In this document: in pieces, positions 1-8,528 of the stretch
Layout: each line of letters starts with the position of its first letter
Position numbering within the stretch: the first letter of the stretch is position 1
Assembly: GCA_050291365.1 (NCBI GenBank)
Contig: JBNKJS010000029.1
Coordinates: 20,610-84,609 of the forward strand
DNA: 64,000 nucleotides
Reading direction: 5' to 3'
Origin: JAAGZL01 sp050291365
Lineage (GTDB): Bacteria > Pseudomonadota > Gammaproteobacteria > Chromatiales > Chromatiaceae
Program-made: the position numbers and the translations under genes
Notes under the pieces: model-generated
Told to the model about the DNA's origin: nothing
Databases searched by the model: none
The model's input: the letters and a program-made list of their open reading frames with translations, nothing else

Positions 1-338
1 AGCTCGCCCTTCTTTTGATCAGGCACATCCAGGTGCTCCTTCTCCACTTGTGTAGTCTGCTGCCGAATTTCATCTATGGGGGAAGGTTCCGGGACTGTAG
101 ACGGACTAAACTCCTGTTTAATGACACTGGTGCCCATTACCACATCCATAACCGGCACCTCGCGCTGTACACCAAAGGCATCCTTCATGGATTCAGCCAT
201 CTTCTTGAAGCGGGTAGCATCCACCTCGGCAAAGGAGAGCAACAATACAAAGAAGCACATCAGCAGGGACATGAGGTCGGCAAAAGTCGCCAGCCAGGGA
301 GGGAGCCCCTCTTCACATTTTGGGCAATCCTTCGCCAC
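1..338 (-). CDS. pomB: Flagellar motor stator protein PomB/MotB (N-terminal part, runs off the window)
   Basis: The frame opens at a GTG (338-336) that shares one base with the pomA stop (TAGTG) and stays open to the window edge, about 112 codons. The translation begins with a short Cys-x-x-Cys segment (C5, C8) followed by LPPWLATFADLMSLLMCFF, one membrane helix with the ion-binding Asp at residue 21. After the helix come FAEVDATRFKKMAESMKDAFG and GVQREVPVMD, the plug and linker region typical of PomB-type stators. The peptidoglycan-binding OmpA domain lies outside the window. PomB forms the torque-generating channel with PomA; the CPKC start and the sequence around the Asp resemble the sodium-driven Vibrio type more than E. 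coli MotB, which is an inference. The gene is translationally coupled to pomA. Confidence 0.9.
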   Translation of the reverse strand, partial: MAKDCPKCEEGLPPWLATFADLMSLLMCFFVLLLSFAEVDATRFKKMAESMKDAFGVQREVPVMDVVMGTSVIKQEFSPSTVPEPSPIDEIRQQTTQVEKEHLDVPDQKKGE

Positions 339-1099
339 TACTGTTCCTCTTCCTTACCCCGCTTGGCGGAAGGCAGGAAGGTGGATAGTAGCTGTTCCAG
401 GACCCTTGGGTTCATGCCCTCCTGAATCCCTGAGATGGTTTCCAGGATTAAATTTTTATTGGTCTTCTCTAACTGACTAGCCCGTTCCAACTTGATGGCC
501 AGGGGAGTGGCAAAGGCGTTTGCGATTACAGCCCCGTAGAGGGTGGTCAATAGAGCAACCGCCATGGCGGGACCAATACTGGCCGGGTCTGACATATTAG
601 CCAACATCTGCACCAGACCCACCAGGGTGCCGATCATACCCATAGCCGGGGCCATGGTGGCCATATTCTTGAACATATTCTGCCCCACCACATGGCGCTC
701 GATGGTCAGATCTATATCCCGCATCAGCATCTTTTGTACCAATGCCGGATCGTGACCATCCACGCACAACCCTATGCCCTCCTTCAAAAAATCGTTGCTG
801 ATTTCCTGACCCTCCAGCGCCAGCAGGCCGTTTTTACGCGCTACGTCGGCTAGCTGCACCGCCTCCTCAATCAGCTGACCTGAATCATATGTTTGGTAAA
901 AAAACGCCTTCATTGCAATGCCGAAGGAGCCTAAAAAGTCCTTCAGGGATACCTGCATCAGGGTTACCATAAAGGTACCGCCGACAACAATCAGGATGGA
1001 TGGCACATTCACGAACAGCATTACATCGCCACCGGTGGCAATTGCGCCTATGATAATACCGAAACCACCAAGTAAACCGATGAGTGTTGCAATATCCAC
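338..1099 (-). CDS. pomA: Flagellar motor stator protein PomA/MotA
   Basis: This 253-residue protein starts VDIATLIGLLGGFGIIIGAI and matches the length usual for PomA. Four hydrophobic helices are visible: residues about 1-22, 28-48, 140-165 (MATMAPAMGMIGTLVGLVQML) and 175-200 (AMAVALLTTLYGAVIANAFA). The cytoplasmic loop between helices 2 and 3 contains the region that contacts FliG. With PomB it makes the ion channel that drives flagellar rotation. I chose the GTG at 1099 because AAGGGG lies 8-9 bases upstream and the protein then aligns with the family start. An in-frame ATG at 1135 would add 12 unlikely residues. The stop overlaps the pomB start by one base, so the two are an operon. Confidence 0.93.
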   Translation of the reverse strand: MDIATLIGLLGGFGIIIGAIATGGDVMLFVNVPSILIVVGGTFMVTLMQVSLKDFLGSFGIAMKAFFYQTYDSGQLIEEAVQLADVARKNGLLALEGQEISNDFLKEGIGLCVDGHDPALVQKMLMRDIDLTIERHVVGQNMFKNMATMAPAMGMIGTLVGLVQMLANMSDPASIGPAMAVALLTTLYGAVIANAFATPLAIKLERASQLEKTNKNLILETISGIQEGMNPRVLEQLLSTFLPSAKRGKEEEQ

Positions 1100-1263
1100 T
1101 AAGAGCTTCCCCTTAAATCCAAATACATATGTCAAAATAAAACAGAATGACTGTATTTGATAGCGGTCTTTATGTTAAAAACTTTAGTTCTTATTTGCCG
1201 GATATAGTTAGAACCAACCCCCAAAATAGACCGGCTTTCTTCTGCCAGAATGGAGCGTGCTAA

Positions 1264-2106
1264 CTGACTGATATAACTGATAAATCCATCCTGATTACCG
1301 GCTGTTCTAGCGGTATTGGCCTTTGTGTTGCCCAGGGACTGCGAGCCAGGGGTTATCGGGTATTTGCCACTGCGCGCAAACCTGAGGATGTTGAGATGTT
1401 GCAACAGCAGGGATTTGAGGCAATACAGCTGGATCTAAACCAAACGGATAGCATTAGAAACGCCCTTGCCAGAGTGCTTGAGCTGACTGGAGGAGAGCTG
1501 TATGCCCTGTTTAATAACGGCGCTTATGGCCAGCCTGGGGCGGTGGAAGACCTTCCGACCGAGCTGTTACGCGAGCAGTTCGAGACCAACCTGTTTGGCT
1601 GGCATGAGCTCACCAGGAGGGTTATTCCGGTAATGCGCCGCCAGGGATTTGGACGCATAATCCAGAATAGCTCCATACTCGGCTTTATCTCCCTATCTTT
1701 TCGTGGGGCCTATAATGCCAGTAAGTATGCGCTGGAAGGCCTGAGCGACACCATGCGCCTGGAACTGTATGGAAGTGGTATCCATTTAAGCCTGATTGAG
1801 CCAGGTCCGATAGAAAGCCGATTCCGTCATAACTCGTTCAAAAAATGGCAACAGACCCTGGCGGGAAAACCAAGCGTACATCAGGATACATATCGGTTAC
1901 AGGAGGAGAGACTCTCATCAGAACAGGCACCCACCCCATTTACCCTGCCGCCTGAGGCAGTATTAAAAAGGGTGATACACTCCCTGGAGAGTCCACGTCC
2001 GAAAGCACGCTATTTCGTGACCTTTCCAACCTATCTGTTTGCAGTATTGAAGAGGATTCTTCCAGTGCGCCTGCTGGATGCAGCCCTGCGCAAAATATCC
2101 AACTAG
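1264..2106 (+). CDS. Short-chain dehydrogenase/reductase lacking an ATG start
   Basis: The first in-frame ATG is at 1396, but the same frame is open upstream to a TAA at 1261 and encodes the whole first Rossmann segment: ILITGCSSGIG, the TGxxxGxG nucleotide motif, at about residues 10-20. Further family marks are FNNGAYG (NNAG-like), a Ser in QNSSILG, and YNASKYA, the catalytic YxxxK. The protein is about 280 residues and resembles classical SDRs acting on lipids or sterols; the substrate is unknown. The only near-start codons are CTG at 1264, with GGAG 8 bases upstream (1252-1255), or ATA/ATC codons after it. It is therefore either a rare non-AUG start or a gene whose ATG was lost. Its stop shares the CTAG at 2103-2106 with the stop of gshA on the other strand. 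Confidence 0.8.
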   Translation: MTDITDKSILITGCSSGIGLCVAQGLRARGYRVFATARKPEDVEMLQQQGFEAIQLDLNQTDSIRNALARVLELTGGELYALFNNGAYGQPGAVEDLPTELLREQFETNLFGWHELTRRVIPVMRRQGFGRIIQNSSILGFISLSFRGAYNASKYALEGLSDTMRLELYGSGIHLSLIEPGPIESRFRHNSFKKWQQTLAGKPSVHQDTYRLQEERLSSEQAPTPFTLPPEAVLKRVIHSLESPRPKARYFVTFPTYLFAVLKRILPVRLLDAALRKISN

Positions 2107-3677
2107 ACCTGGCTAAAGTAGTTGTCTAAGAAACTGGCAAACGAGACCTGATCATCTGCCTCCATTGTGGCCTGTTGTTCAATAGAGCGAATTGCCTCAG
2201 CTTCAAACAGGTTTTGCCGTTCCTTGCTCAACTTCCACTCATCGAAGAATGATTTGTGCTGCAGAGACAGACGCTGTGCAAAGTGAAAGAAACCCTCCCC
2301 CTTATCTCTCATCTCAGCAAGCATCCTGGCGGAAGGGGTTTGCTCCGGGTCAGCAATAATCTCTAGCTGTTGCGCCAGCACAGATGAATATGGTCTTCCG
2401 GGATTATCCCCATCTAGCTGTTCACAGATACTCTGCATATTTGAGCATATATCATTTGCCCAATCTCTAAGCTTGATCTCTTCACCCCTGCGCAAGAGAG
2501 TGAGCCTATCATCTCTCCCTGTGTGGGCAACAAGTTCCAGGTTATGGTCGATCTCTATCTGCTCTTTATTGTCTATGGGTGGACTGTCCAGCAACAGACA
2601 TAACATCATAAACGCCTCTAGAAACAGCAACTGTTCATGGCTGACACCTAGTGGGTGAAAGGCATTTACATCAATTGAGCGCAGCTCCACATACCTTACT
2701 CCACGCTGTTTCAGTGCGATAGTTGGTTTTTCCAGGCCTCCGGCGATCTGTTTGGGGCGAACTGTAGAGTAATGCTCGTTTTCAATCTGTAGGATATTGG
2801 TATTGAGCTGTTCATAATCCCCATTAACAACAACCCCTATGCGCTCCCACTTTGGGCAGCTCGTATTGATGGCATAGTTCATACTGGAGATATAAGAGTC
2901 CAGCGAGTTGTAGCTAACGTTTATACCAGCACACTTCTCTTTACTATTGGTATAACCTATATCTCCCATACGCAGTGATGTAGCGAAGGGCTCAAAATAG
3001 GTATTATCATTAAACTCAGAGAGCCTGGTCTTACTGGCACCGATAAAAGATTTACATATCGCTGGAGATGCGCCAAACAGATACGGTATCAACCAACCGT
3101 AACGCTTCAAGTTCCGCACCAAACCAAAGTAGTGCTCATCAATAAAGTCTCTGGGCTTGACAGATTCCTGCTCCAGATCCTGAAACATCTGCCAAAAATC
3201 ATCGGTTGGCGAATAGTTATAGTGGATACCAGAGATAACCTGCATCACCCGACCATACCTGTGTCCTAAGCCCTTCCTGTAAACGGTCTTCATAAGACCA
3301 GCATTGGAGCTGCCATACTGAGCGATAGGTATATTATCTCCACCTTCTAACACACAGGGCATGCTGGTGGGCCAGAGGGTCTCATTCTCCAGTTTTGAAT
3401 AGACAAAAGCATGGGCGTCGCCTAGAAATTGCAACGACTCATTACTATTAGCAAAGGGTGGCGTAATGATCTCTGTAAGCGCTTCCGAGTAGTCTGTGGT
3501 TATGTATCTGTTGGTTAGCGCAGAACCCAGAGCCAAAGGGTGCTTAACCAAAGAAATACCACCATCTAGAGAAACCCTGAGGCTCTCCTTTTCCAGACCA
3601 ACATTTCCTCCGGAGAGGAGTTTAGCGCTTCCGGAATTCAGGAAGTTCGCTAAACGTTTATCTAGGCTGAAAGACAA
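2103..3677 (-). CDS. gshA: Glutamate-cysteine ligase
   Basis: This 524-residue protein has the length and order of the E. coli-type GshA. It catalyses ATP-dependent joining of glutamate and cysteine, the first step of glutathione synthesis, in the cytoplasm. Recognisable segments are GGNVGLEKESLRV near residue 25 (substrate-binding Glu residues), TTDYSEALTEIITPP near 60, SGIHYNYS near 150, TSLRMGDIGYTN near 235 and RGVRYVELRSIDVN near 330. The start is a TTG at 3677. No in-frame ATG lies between it and the upstream stop, and MSFSLDKRLANFL then fits the family start. It stands alone, converging on the SDR gene. Confidence 0.97.
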   Translation of the reverse strand: MSFSLDKRLANFLNSGSAKLLSGGNVGLEKESLRVSLDGGISLVKHPLALGSALTNRYITTDYSEALTEIITPPFANSNESLQFLGDAHAFVYSKLENETLWPTSMPCVLEGGDNIPIAQYGSSNAGLMKTVYRKGLGHRYGRVMQVISGIHYNYSPTDDFWQMFQDLEQESVKPRDFIDEHYFGLVRNLKRYGWLIPYLFGASPAICKSFIGASKTRLSEFNDNTYFEPFATSLRMGDIGYTNSKEKCAGINVSYNSLDSYISSMNYAINTSCPKWERIGVVVNGDYEQLNTNILQIENEHYSTVRPKQIAGGLEKPTIALKQRGVRYVELRSIDVNAFHPLGVSHEQLLFLEAFMMLCLLLDSPPIDNKEQIEIDHNLELVAHTGRDDRLTLLRRGEEIKLRDWANDICSNMQSICEQLDGDNPGRPYSSVLAQQLEIIADPEQTPSARMLAEMRDKGEGFFHFAQRLSLQHKSFFDEWKLSKERQNLFEAEAIRSIEQQATMEADDQVSFASFLDNYFSQV

Positions 3678-3739
3678 GGTACACCCGGTTATGCTTTTGA
3701 ATTAACTAGATAGTAGAAGTGCTATTTATCAGTACACAA

Positions 3740-5842
3740 TCACTTAATGGGATTATGCATGGCCGCACGTGGAGCCTGGATTGTGATGTAATCCGATAAT
3801 ATACGAGCAGCCTCTTCCACCCCTATCTTCTTAATAACCTTCTGGTCAGTCTCTACGGCGTTTCTTCTTTTGCTATCGAGAACTTCACCCTCACCATCAT
3901 CAGCCGGCTTAATCCCGACAGAGGCAAAGAAACGGTTCTTTCTTTGCTTTGATTCCTGCTTGCGCTTCTCCCATTTATTCTTACGCTTTTCTAGATGCAG
4001 TGAAACAAATTTCTCCTTCCTTATCTCGCTGAGAACATCTCTCTCCTGAATTAGATAGTTGAAGCCTACATCTGACTGTATCCTTTTCAGATGTCTACTG
4101 CGGTATATATCCAGGGGACCCAACTGGTTTCTGGCATGACTCAGGGCATCTATCTTGGCCCACGGCAGAGCGTTATCCAGAGACCTTTCCCCCTCATCAT
4201 TTGAGTCATGAACAGTTGGATAGATAATATCAGGCACCACACCCTTAAACTGGGTGCTACCTCCATTCACCCGGAAGAACTGGGCCATGGTAAGACGTAG
4301 ACGTCCCAGCTCCTTTCCGTTATCACGTACAAAGCGATCTAGATCAATCAAAGTCTGCACTGTACCCTTACCGAAAGTTGGCTCGCCAATTATGATGCCA
4401 CGGCCATAGTCCTGGATTGCTCCGGCGAAAATCTCAGACGCAGAGGCACTGTCACCATCAACCAGCACCGCCAGCGGCCCAGCATAGACCTGCTCCGGGT
4501 CCAGATCTCGCTCAATCTCTATAGCACCGGTGGAGTCTTTCACCTGCACCACAGGACCTGATGGGATGAACAGACCTGTCAGCTCAGTAGCCTCAGTCAG
4601 TGAACCGCCACCATTCTGACGTAGATCAATCACCACGCCGTCAACCTTTTCAGCCTGTAACTCTTCTAGAATCTTTCTTACATCTCTGGTGGTACTACGA
4701 AAATCCTTTTGTCCTCTGGAAGCACCATCGAAATCGCGATAGAAGGCAGGAATCTCAATCACACCAATACGTACTGGTGTCTTGCCATCCGGCTTCTCTA
4801 TTACTGTTTTTTGGGCCGCCTGATCCTCGAGCTTAATCTTGTTGCGCACCAACTCGATAGTTTTGGCCGCGCCGCTCGACCCACTCTCTTCTGACAATAC
4901 TTGCAGCCGCACCACCGAGCCTTTGGGGCCGCGAATTTTGTCCACAACATCCTGTAGGCGCCATCCAACCACATCTTGGATCTCACCACTCTTTCCCTGC
5001 CCCACACCAATGATTCGGTCGCCAGGATGTACCATACCGCTTTGGCCTGCAGGACCTCCAGGCACGGTTTTTATGACCACTGTATATTCGTCCTCTACTG
5101 TCAGGACCGCCCCAATACCCTCCAGAGAAAGCCTCATTCTAATATCAAAATTCTCAGCCAGACGCGGCAACATATATGAGGTGTGTGGTTCAATAGTCTG
5201 GGTATAGGCATTTATGAATATCTGAAAGACATCTTTAGAAGCAAGCTGCTTAGTCCTATGCAGGGCACTCTCATAACGCTTGCGCAGAGTATTTTTAATC
5301 TCCTTCACCTTCTTGCCGGTCAGCATCAATCCCAGCATGTCATTCTTGACTCTCTTGCGCCAAAGCTCATTCAACTCCTGTCTGTTTTTGGCCCATGGGG
5401 CATCCTCCCGGTCAAAACGATAATTCTCATCCAGACCAAAGTTGAAGTCCCTCTCCAGTAACGTCATGGCATAGGCTATACGCTCTTCCAGCCGCAGACG
5501 GTAGGCTGTGAATATTTCAAAGGCCGGTTTCAAATCAGCCCCTCGCAGTGAATCATCTATTTTGTTACGGTATTTGTTGGTAAAACGATCAACATCCTCC
5601 TTGGTAAAATACCTTTTGTTTACATCCAGAGATTCAATATACCGCTTGAGAATAGCAGCAGACATCTCATCGTTCAGAACACTTCTCTTGTAGTGATACC
5701 TGCTGACGACATTATTGATGATCAAAGCGGACTGGCGCTGCTCCCTTGTGGGCTGCAGTTGTTTTAGTGGAACCTCATTTTGCGCGGCAAAAAGAGGTGC
5801 TACCCATAAAACAAGCAGCAGGAGTTTTATTCCTATCTTCAT
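3740..5842 (-). CDS. prc: Periplasmic tail-specific protease Prc (C-terminal processing peptidase, S41A)
   Basis: The 700-residue protein begins with a signal peptide (about residues 1-20, ending FAAQ). A conserved N-terminal region (REQRQSALIINNVV, about 35-200) is followed by a PDZ domain at about 245-330 (EGIGAVLTVEDEYTVV, GDRIIGVGQG), the S41 protease domain at about 355-540, and a charged C-terminal domain. The catalytic Ser is in VDGDSASASEIF near residue 465 and the Lys in GEPTFGKGTVQ near 490, close to S452 and K477 of the 682-residue E. coli Prc. Prc degrades periplasmic proteins with non-polar tails and trims penicillin-binding protein 3 and murein hydrolases. It lies 62 bases upstream of gshA on the same strand but need not be cotranscribed. 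Confidence 0.96.
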   Translation of the reverse strand: MKIGIKLLLLVLWVAPLFAAQNEVPLKQLQPTREQRQSALIINNVVSRYHYKRSVLNDEMSAAILKRYIESLDVNKRYFTKEDVDRFTNKYRNKIDDSLRGADLKPAFEIFTAYRLRLEERIAYAMTLLERDFNFGLDENYRFDREDAPWAKNRQELNELWRKRVKNDMLGLMLTGKKVKEIKNTLRKRYESALHRTKQLASKDVFQIFINAYTQTIEPHTSYMLPRLAENFDIRMRLSLEGIGAVLTVEDEYTVVIKTVPGGPAGQSGMVHPGDRIIGVGQGKSGEIQDVVGWRLQDVVDKIRGPKGSVVRLQVLSEESGSSGAAKTIELVRNKIKLEDQAAQKTVIEKPDGKTPVRIGVIEIPAFYRDFDGASRGQKDFRSTTRDVRKILEELQAEKVDGVVIDLRQNGGGSLTEATELTGLFIPSGPVVQVKDSTGAIEIERDLDPEQVYAGPLAVLVDGDSASASEIFAGAIQDYGRGIIIGEPTFGKGTVQTLIDLDRFVRDNGKELGRLRLTMAQFFRVNGGSTQFKGVVPDIIYPTVHDSNDEGERSLDNALPWAKIDALSHARNQLGPLDIYRSRHLKRIQSDVGFNYLIQERDVLSEIRKEKFVSLHLEKRKNKWEKRKQESKQRKNRFFASVGIKPADDGEGEVLDSKRRNAVETDQKVIKKIGVEEAARILSDYITIQAPRAAMHNPIK

Positions 5843-5971
5843 ATAACTTAATAATACCTTATTGGGGCAGCCTTGGCCGCTGATACTCGCATATTATCCT
5901 TAATGTGGTTTGCTATTTGACCTCGAGGATTGAGTGAAGGTTTCACTACGATTCTGTTGGTACCTGTTCCA

Positions 5972-6829
5972 TTATACGATTAAAGCCGGATGCAGGCCCG
6001 TAATAATCTCATGATACTCGTCATGATCAGGACCTAAGTACCCGTGACGGATAAAGAAGTCTATGACCACGAGGTTACAGTTTAGCTTAAACTCATCGCT
6101 CTCGAGTACTATCTTCATTACCTCCCTTACCGGAAATAGATCAAACCCTGCCACCTCACCATCGTTACAGTTGGGCCGAAAGGATGCCGGAAGCCGTAGA
6201 TCATAACAATATAGGGTATCCGGCTTAAGACCCTTTTCTGTCTCCATATTATAGGTGATAGCAGCTACAGGTTTGGCATCAGCAGCCATCTTGGCCTCTA
6301 TCCCTGCCTCTTCCCAACACTCTTTTACCAGGTTTTCATCCAACCCGATGTTGGACGGAAGTCCGCCAGCCACCAGGTTATCTAATTTGCCAGGGAAGTG
6401 TATTCGATCATCCGAACGCCGCCCCAGCCACAATTTCAACTCGCCATCATCTACTACAAATCCATTCATGTGCTGTCCAAAAGCCCTGATTCCAAAGTAT
6501 GGAGCAGCAGCACGATCAAGCCACAAAAGACCTTTGTCTCTAGTAGACGGTGTAGCAACATACTGCTCTCCATGCAAATGGCTTATCACACCCTGCTCAA
6601 CCAGTTCTGACAACACCTCTGCAACCAGCGCACTACGCTCTTTCATACTAGACCCTGGCAGGAGCAGATCCACCCTATCCCGCCTTAGCTGAAAGATATC
6701 AGGCCATTGGCTTAAATGAGCAGCAAATTCAGGTCTCATCAGACCTACCTGCACCTGGTTTACACGAAACGGGATAAAATTGTCACGATCGTGCCGGTTA
6801 CATGCAGTGATATGTCGCAAAAAACCCAT
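5972..6829 (-). CDS. Nudix hydrolase of the DUF4743/thiamine-pyrophosphokinase-related type
   Basis: This 285-residue protein has an N-terminal domain (about residues 1-110; FIPFRVNQVQVGLMRPEFA) of the DUF4743 type, followed by a Nudix fold. The Nudix box is near residues 155-180: the GG and the EExG core (CWEEAGIEA) are kept. The first acidic position of the canonical box appears to be Ile, and Lys replaces the usual Arg before the first Glu. The metal-binding core is therefore present but the box is not fully canonical. Relatives act on oxidised thiamine diphosphates; here the substrate is only inferred. Its ATG overlaps the mazG stop by one base (TAATG), so the two are translationally coupled. 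Both would be housecleaning hydrolases for unwanted nucleotides or cofactors. Confidence 0.85.
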   Translation of the reverse strand: MGFLRHITACNRHDRDNFIPFRVNQVQVGLMRPEFAAHLSQWPDIFQLRRDRVDLLLPGSSMKERSALVAEVLSELVEQGVISHLHGEQYVATPSTRDKGLLWLDRAAAPYFGIRAFGQHMNGFVVDDGELKLWLGRRSDDRIHFPGKLDNLVAGGLPSNIGLDENLVKECWEEAGIEAKMAADAKPVAAITYNMETEKGLKPDTLYCYDLRLPASFRPNCNDGEVAGFDLFPVREVMKIVLESDEFKLNCNLVVIDFFIRHGYLGPDHDEYHEIITGLHPALIV

Positions 6830-7617
6830 TATCTATTAACCTCAACCTTGGCCTGCTGCCACAGCTCTTCCATCTCATCTAGCCCCAGATCCTCCATTCG
6901 CTCTCCCTTTGACCTAAGCGCGGCCTCCATAGCCTTGTATCTTGTCTCAAAGCTCTGGTTTGCCTTGCGTAGGGCGCTCTCCGCATCAACCTTGGCATGC
7001 CTTGCCAGATTTACGCAGGAAAATAGCAGATCGCCAATCTCCGCCTCCAGACGCTCCTTGCTGCCAGCTACGAAAATCTCCTCCTTTACCTCATCCAGCT
7101 CCTCTTTAATCTTGTCCATTGGCCCTTGGATATCCGGCCAATCGAAACCTACATCGGCTGCACGCTTTTGCAGTTTGATTGAACGAGTCAGGGCCGGCAG
7201 TGACTGAGCCACTCCATCTAGCTGCCCAATAACTTTTTCTTTATTATTCTTGACGTTACGCTCTTCTAACTTATACCTCTCCCAGGCCTGGCTCTGCTGA
7301 TCAGATGTATCTATCTTCTCATCGGCGAATACGTGGGGGTGACGGCGAATCATCTTGGTGCATATAGACTCAACCACATCATCAAAACTGAACAACGACT
7401 GCTCCTGGGCCATCTGGGTGTAAAACACCACCTGAAACAGCAGGTCTCCCAACTCATCTCTCAGCTCATCCATAGCGCCCCTCTGGATTGCATCGGCCAC
7501 CTCATAGGCCTCTTCTATAGTATGGCGGGCGATGCTGGCGAAGCTCTGCTCCCTATCCCAAGGACAACCTGCAACCGGGTCTCGCAACCGCTCCATTATC
7601 TCTATCAGCTTTTGCAT
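6829..7617 (-). CDS. mazG: Nucleoside triphosphate pyrophosphohydrolase MazG
   Basis: This 262-residue cytosolic enzyme hydrolyses NTPs and dNTPs to monophosphates. Two tandem MazG domains are visible. The N-terminal one contains CPWDREQSFASIARHTIEEAYEVADAI and ELRDELGDLLFQVVF, the EExxE...ExxD metal site. The second is near residues 170-230 and contains ELDEVKEEI and RLEAEIGDLLFSCVNLARH. The length matches E. coli MazG. GGAGAG precedes the ATG at 7617. It is the first gene of a two-gene unit with the Nudix hydrolase. Confidence 0.96.
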   Translation of the reverse strand: MQKLIEIMERLRDPVAGCPWDREQSFASIARHTIEEAYEVADAIQRGAMDELRDELGDLLFQVVFYTQMAQEQSLFSFDDVVESICTKMIRRHPHVFADEKIDTSDQQSQAWERYKLEERNVKNNKEKVIGQLDGVAQSLPALTRSIKLQKRAADVGFDWPDIQGPMDKIKEELDEVKEEIFVAGSKERLEAEIGDLLFSCVNLARHAKVDAESALRKANQSFETRYKAMEAALRSKGERMEDLGLDEMEELWQQAKVEVNR

Positions 7618-7684
7618 CTACTCTCCAAACGGTATTTTCTCTAAGCCAGAAACCTTGATAATAACAAGAAAAAAATAAATCTGG

Positions 7685-7693
7685 TGGTATAAT
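7685..7693 (+). promoter_or_regulatory. Extended -10 promoter element
   Basis: A perfect TATAAT at 7688-7693 is preceded by TGG (7685-7687), giving an extended -10 with no clear -35. It faces the secreted hypothetical gene starting at 7773. The leader of about 75 bases contains a small GCCCCA...TGGGGC inverted repeat near 7720-7743. Confidence 0.5.
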
Positions 7694-7772
7694 GCCGCTT
7701 CGAAATTTCGTGGGCATATGGCCCCATCCCCACCAGATTGGGGCAGTTAAGAGATACAGGTATTTGTAAGTG

Positions 7773-8528
7773 ATGGCCAGAGTTACCCTCCTGATAACAC
7801 TATTGATTATCCATGTAGGCAGTTCATTTGCGGCACAATTTGCCCGCACCAAGCCGGAGAAATACACCCTGGATGAGAAAGGGGCAACATTTGAGTTCTG
7901 TTACAACTGGAGTTGTAACAAGATGATGGATGTCCGCCTGGAAGCAAAACTTCTGGATAAACTTGCAGCCAAAATAGAAAAATGCGCCACCTCCGCCGAA
8001 ATGGAGCTTATAGCTATAAGGAACGCAGTTCGAGATGCAGAGAACCAGATCCTACTAGACCATGAAATTCTGGTTAATGATGTAGCCGGCAACAAATTGG
8101 ATAAGCTGAAAGAGGGGGCTCTCGACTGCGTCGATAACTCAAGCAACACCAATTCCCTGCTGCATGTCATGGAAAAAAGAAAACCCTTCAAATATTGGAC
8201 AGTGGACAAACCATATGGCAGAGGTTTCTTCAGGCCTCATTGGACGGCCACCCTAAGGACAGAGGACAAAGATTTTATCGCCAAGTATCGGGATAAAACC
8301 CAGATAGGGGACAAGAACTACACCATCTGGACTATGGATACCTGGCTAACTACCTTTGCCTTCAACCCGTTCCTGTTTGAGATCAATGACTGGTTAGACG
8401 CGCTGGATCCATGGGGTAACAAGCTGTACCGCGAGCTGTATCATCAGAAGATTGATTGCTGGGGACCAGTAGCTCCCAGGACCAGAGATGATAAGCCACC
8501 CGATGAATCTACCGTTTCTGACTCTTAA
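7773..8528 (+). CDS. Secreted hypothetical protein
   Basis: I do not recognise this family. The 251-residue protein starts with a clear signal peptide (MARVTLLITLLIIHVGSSFAA, cleavage near residue 21), so it is periplasmic or secreted. The mature part has three early Cys residues (FCYNWSCNKMM, then EKCATS) and later DCVDN and IDCWGP, which could form disulfides. It is rich in Trp and Tyr (KYWTVDKPYGRGFFRPHW, YTIWTMDTWLTTFAFNPF). A central helical stretch, residues about 45-110, looks amphipathic. GTG at 7770 is directly before the ATG at 7773; I use the ATG. It has its own promoter and its stop overlaps the response-regulator stop on the other strand by TTAA. Confidence 0.75.
   Translation: MARVTLLITLLIIHVGSSFAAQFARTKPEKYTLDEKGATFEFCYNWSCNKMMDVRLEAKLLDKLAAKIEKCATSAEMELIAIRNAVRDAENQILLDHEILVNDVAGNKLDKLKEGALDCVDNSSNTNSLLHVMEKRKPFKYWTVDKPYGRGFFRPHWTATLRTEDKDFIAKYRDKTQIGDKNYTIWTMDTWLTTFAFNPFLFEINDWLDALDPWGNKLYRELYHQKIDCWGPVAPRTRDDKPPDESTVSDS

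Noticed and set aside
1132..1404. Minus-strand open frame of 90 codons
   Set aside because: It lies opposite the 5' part of the SDR gene, whose TGCSSGIG motif shows which strand is coding.
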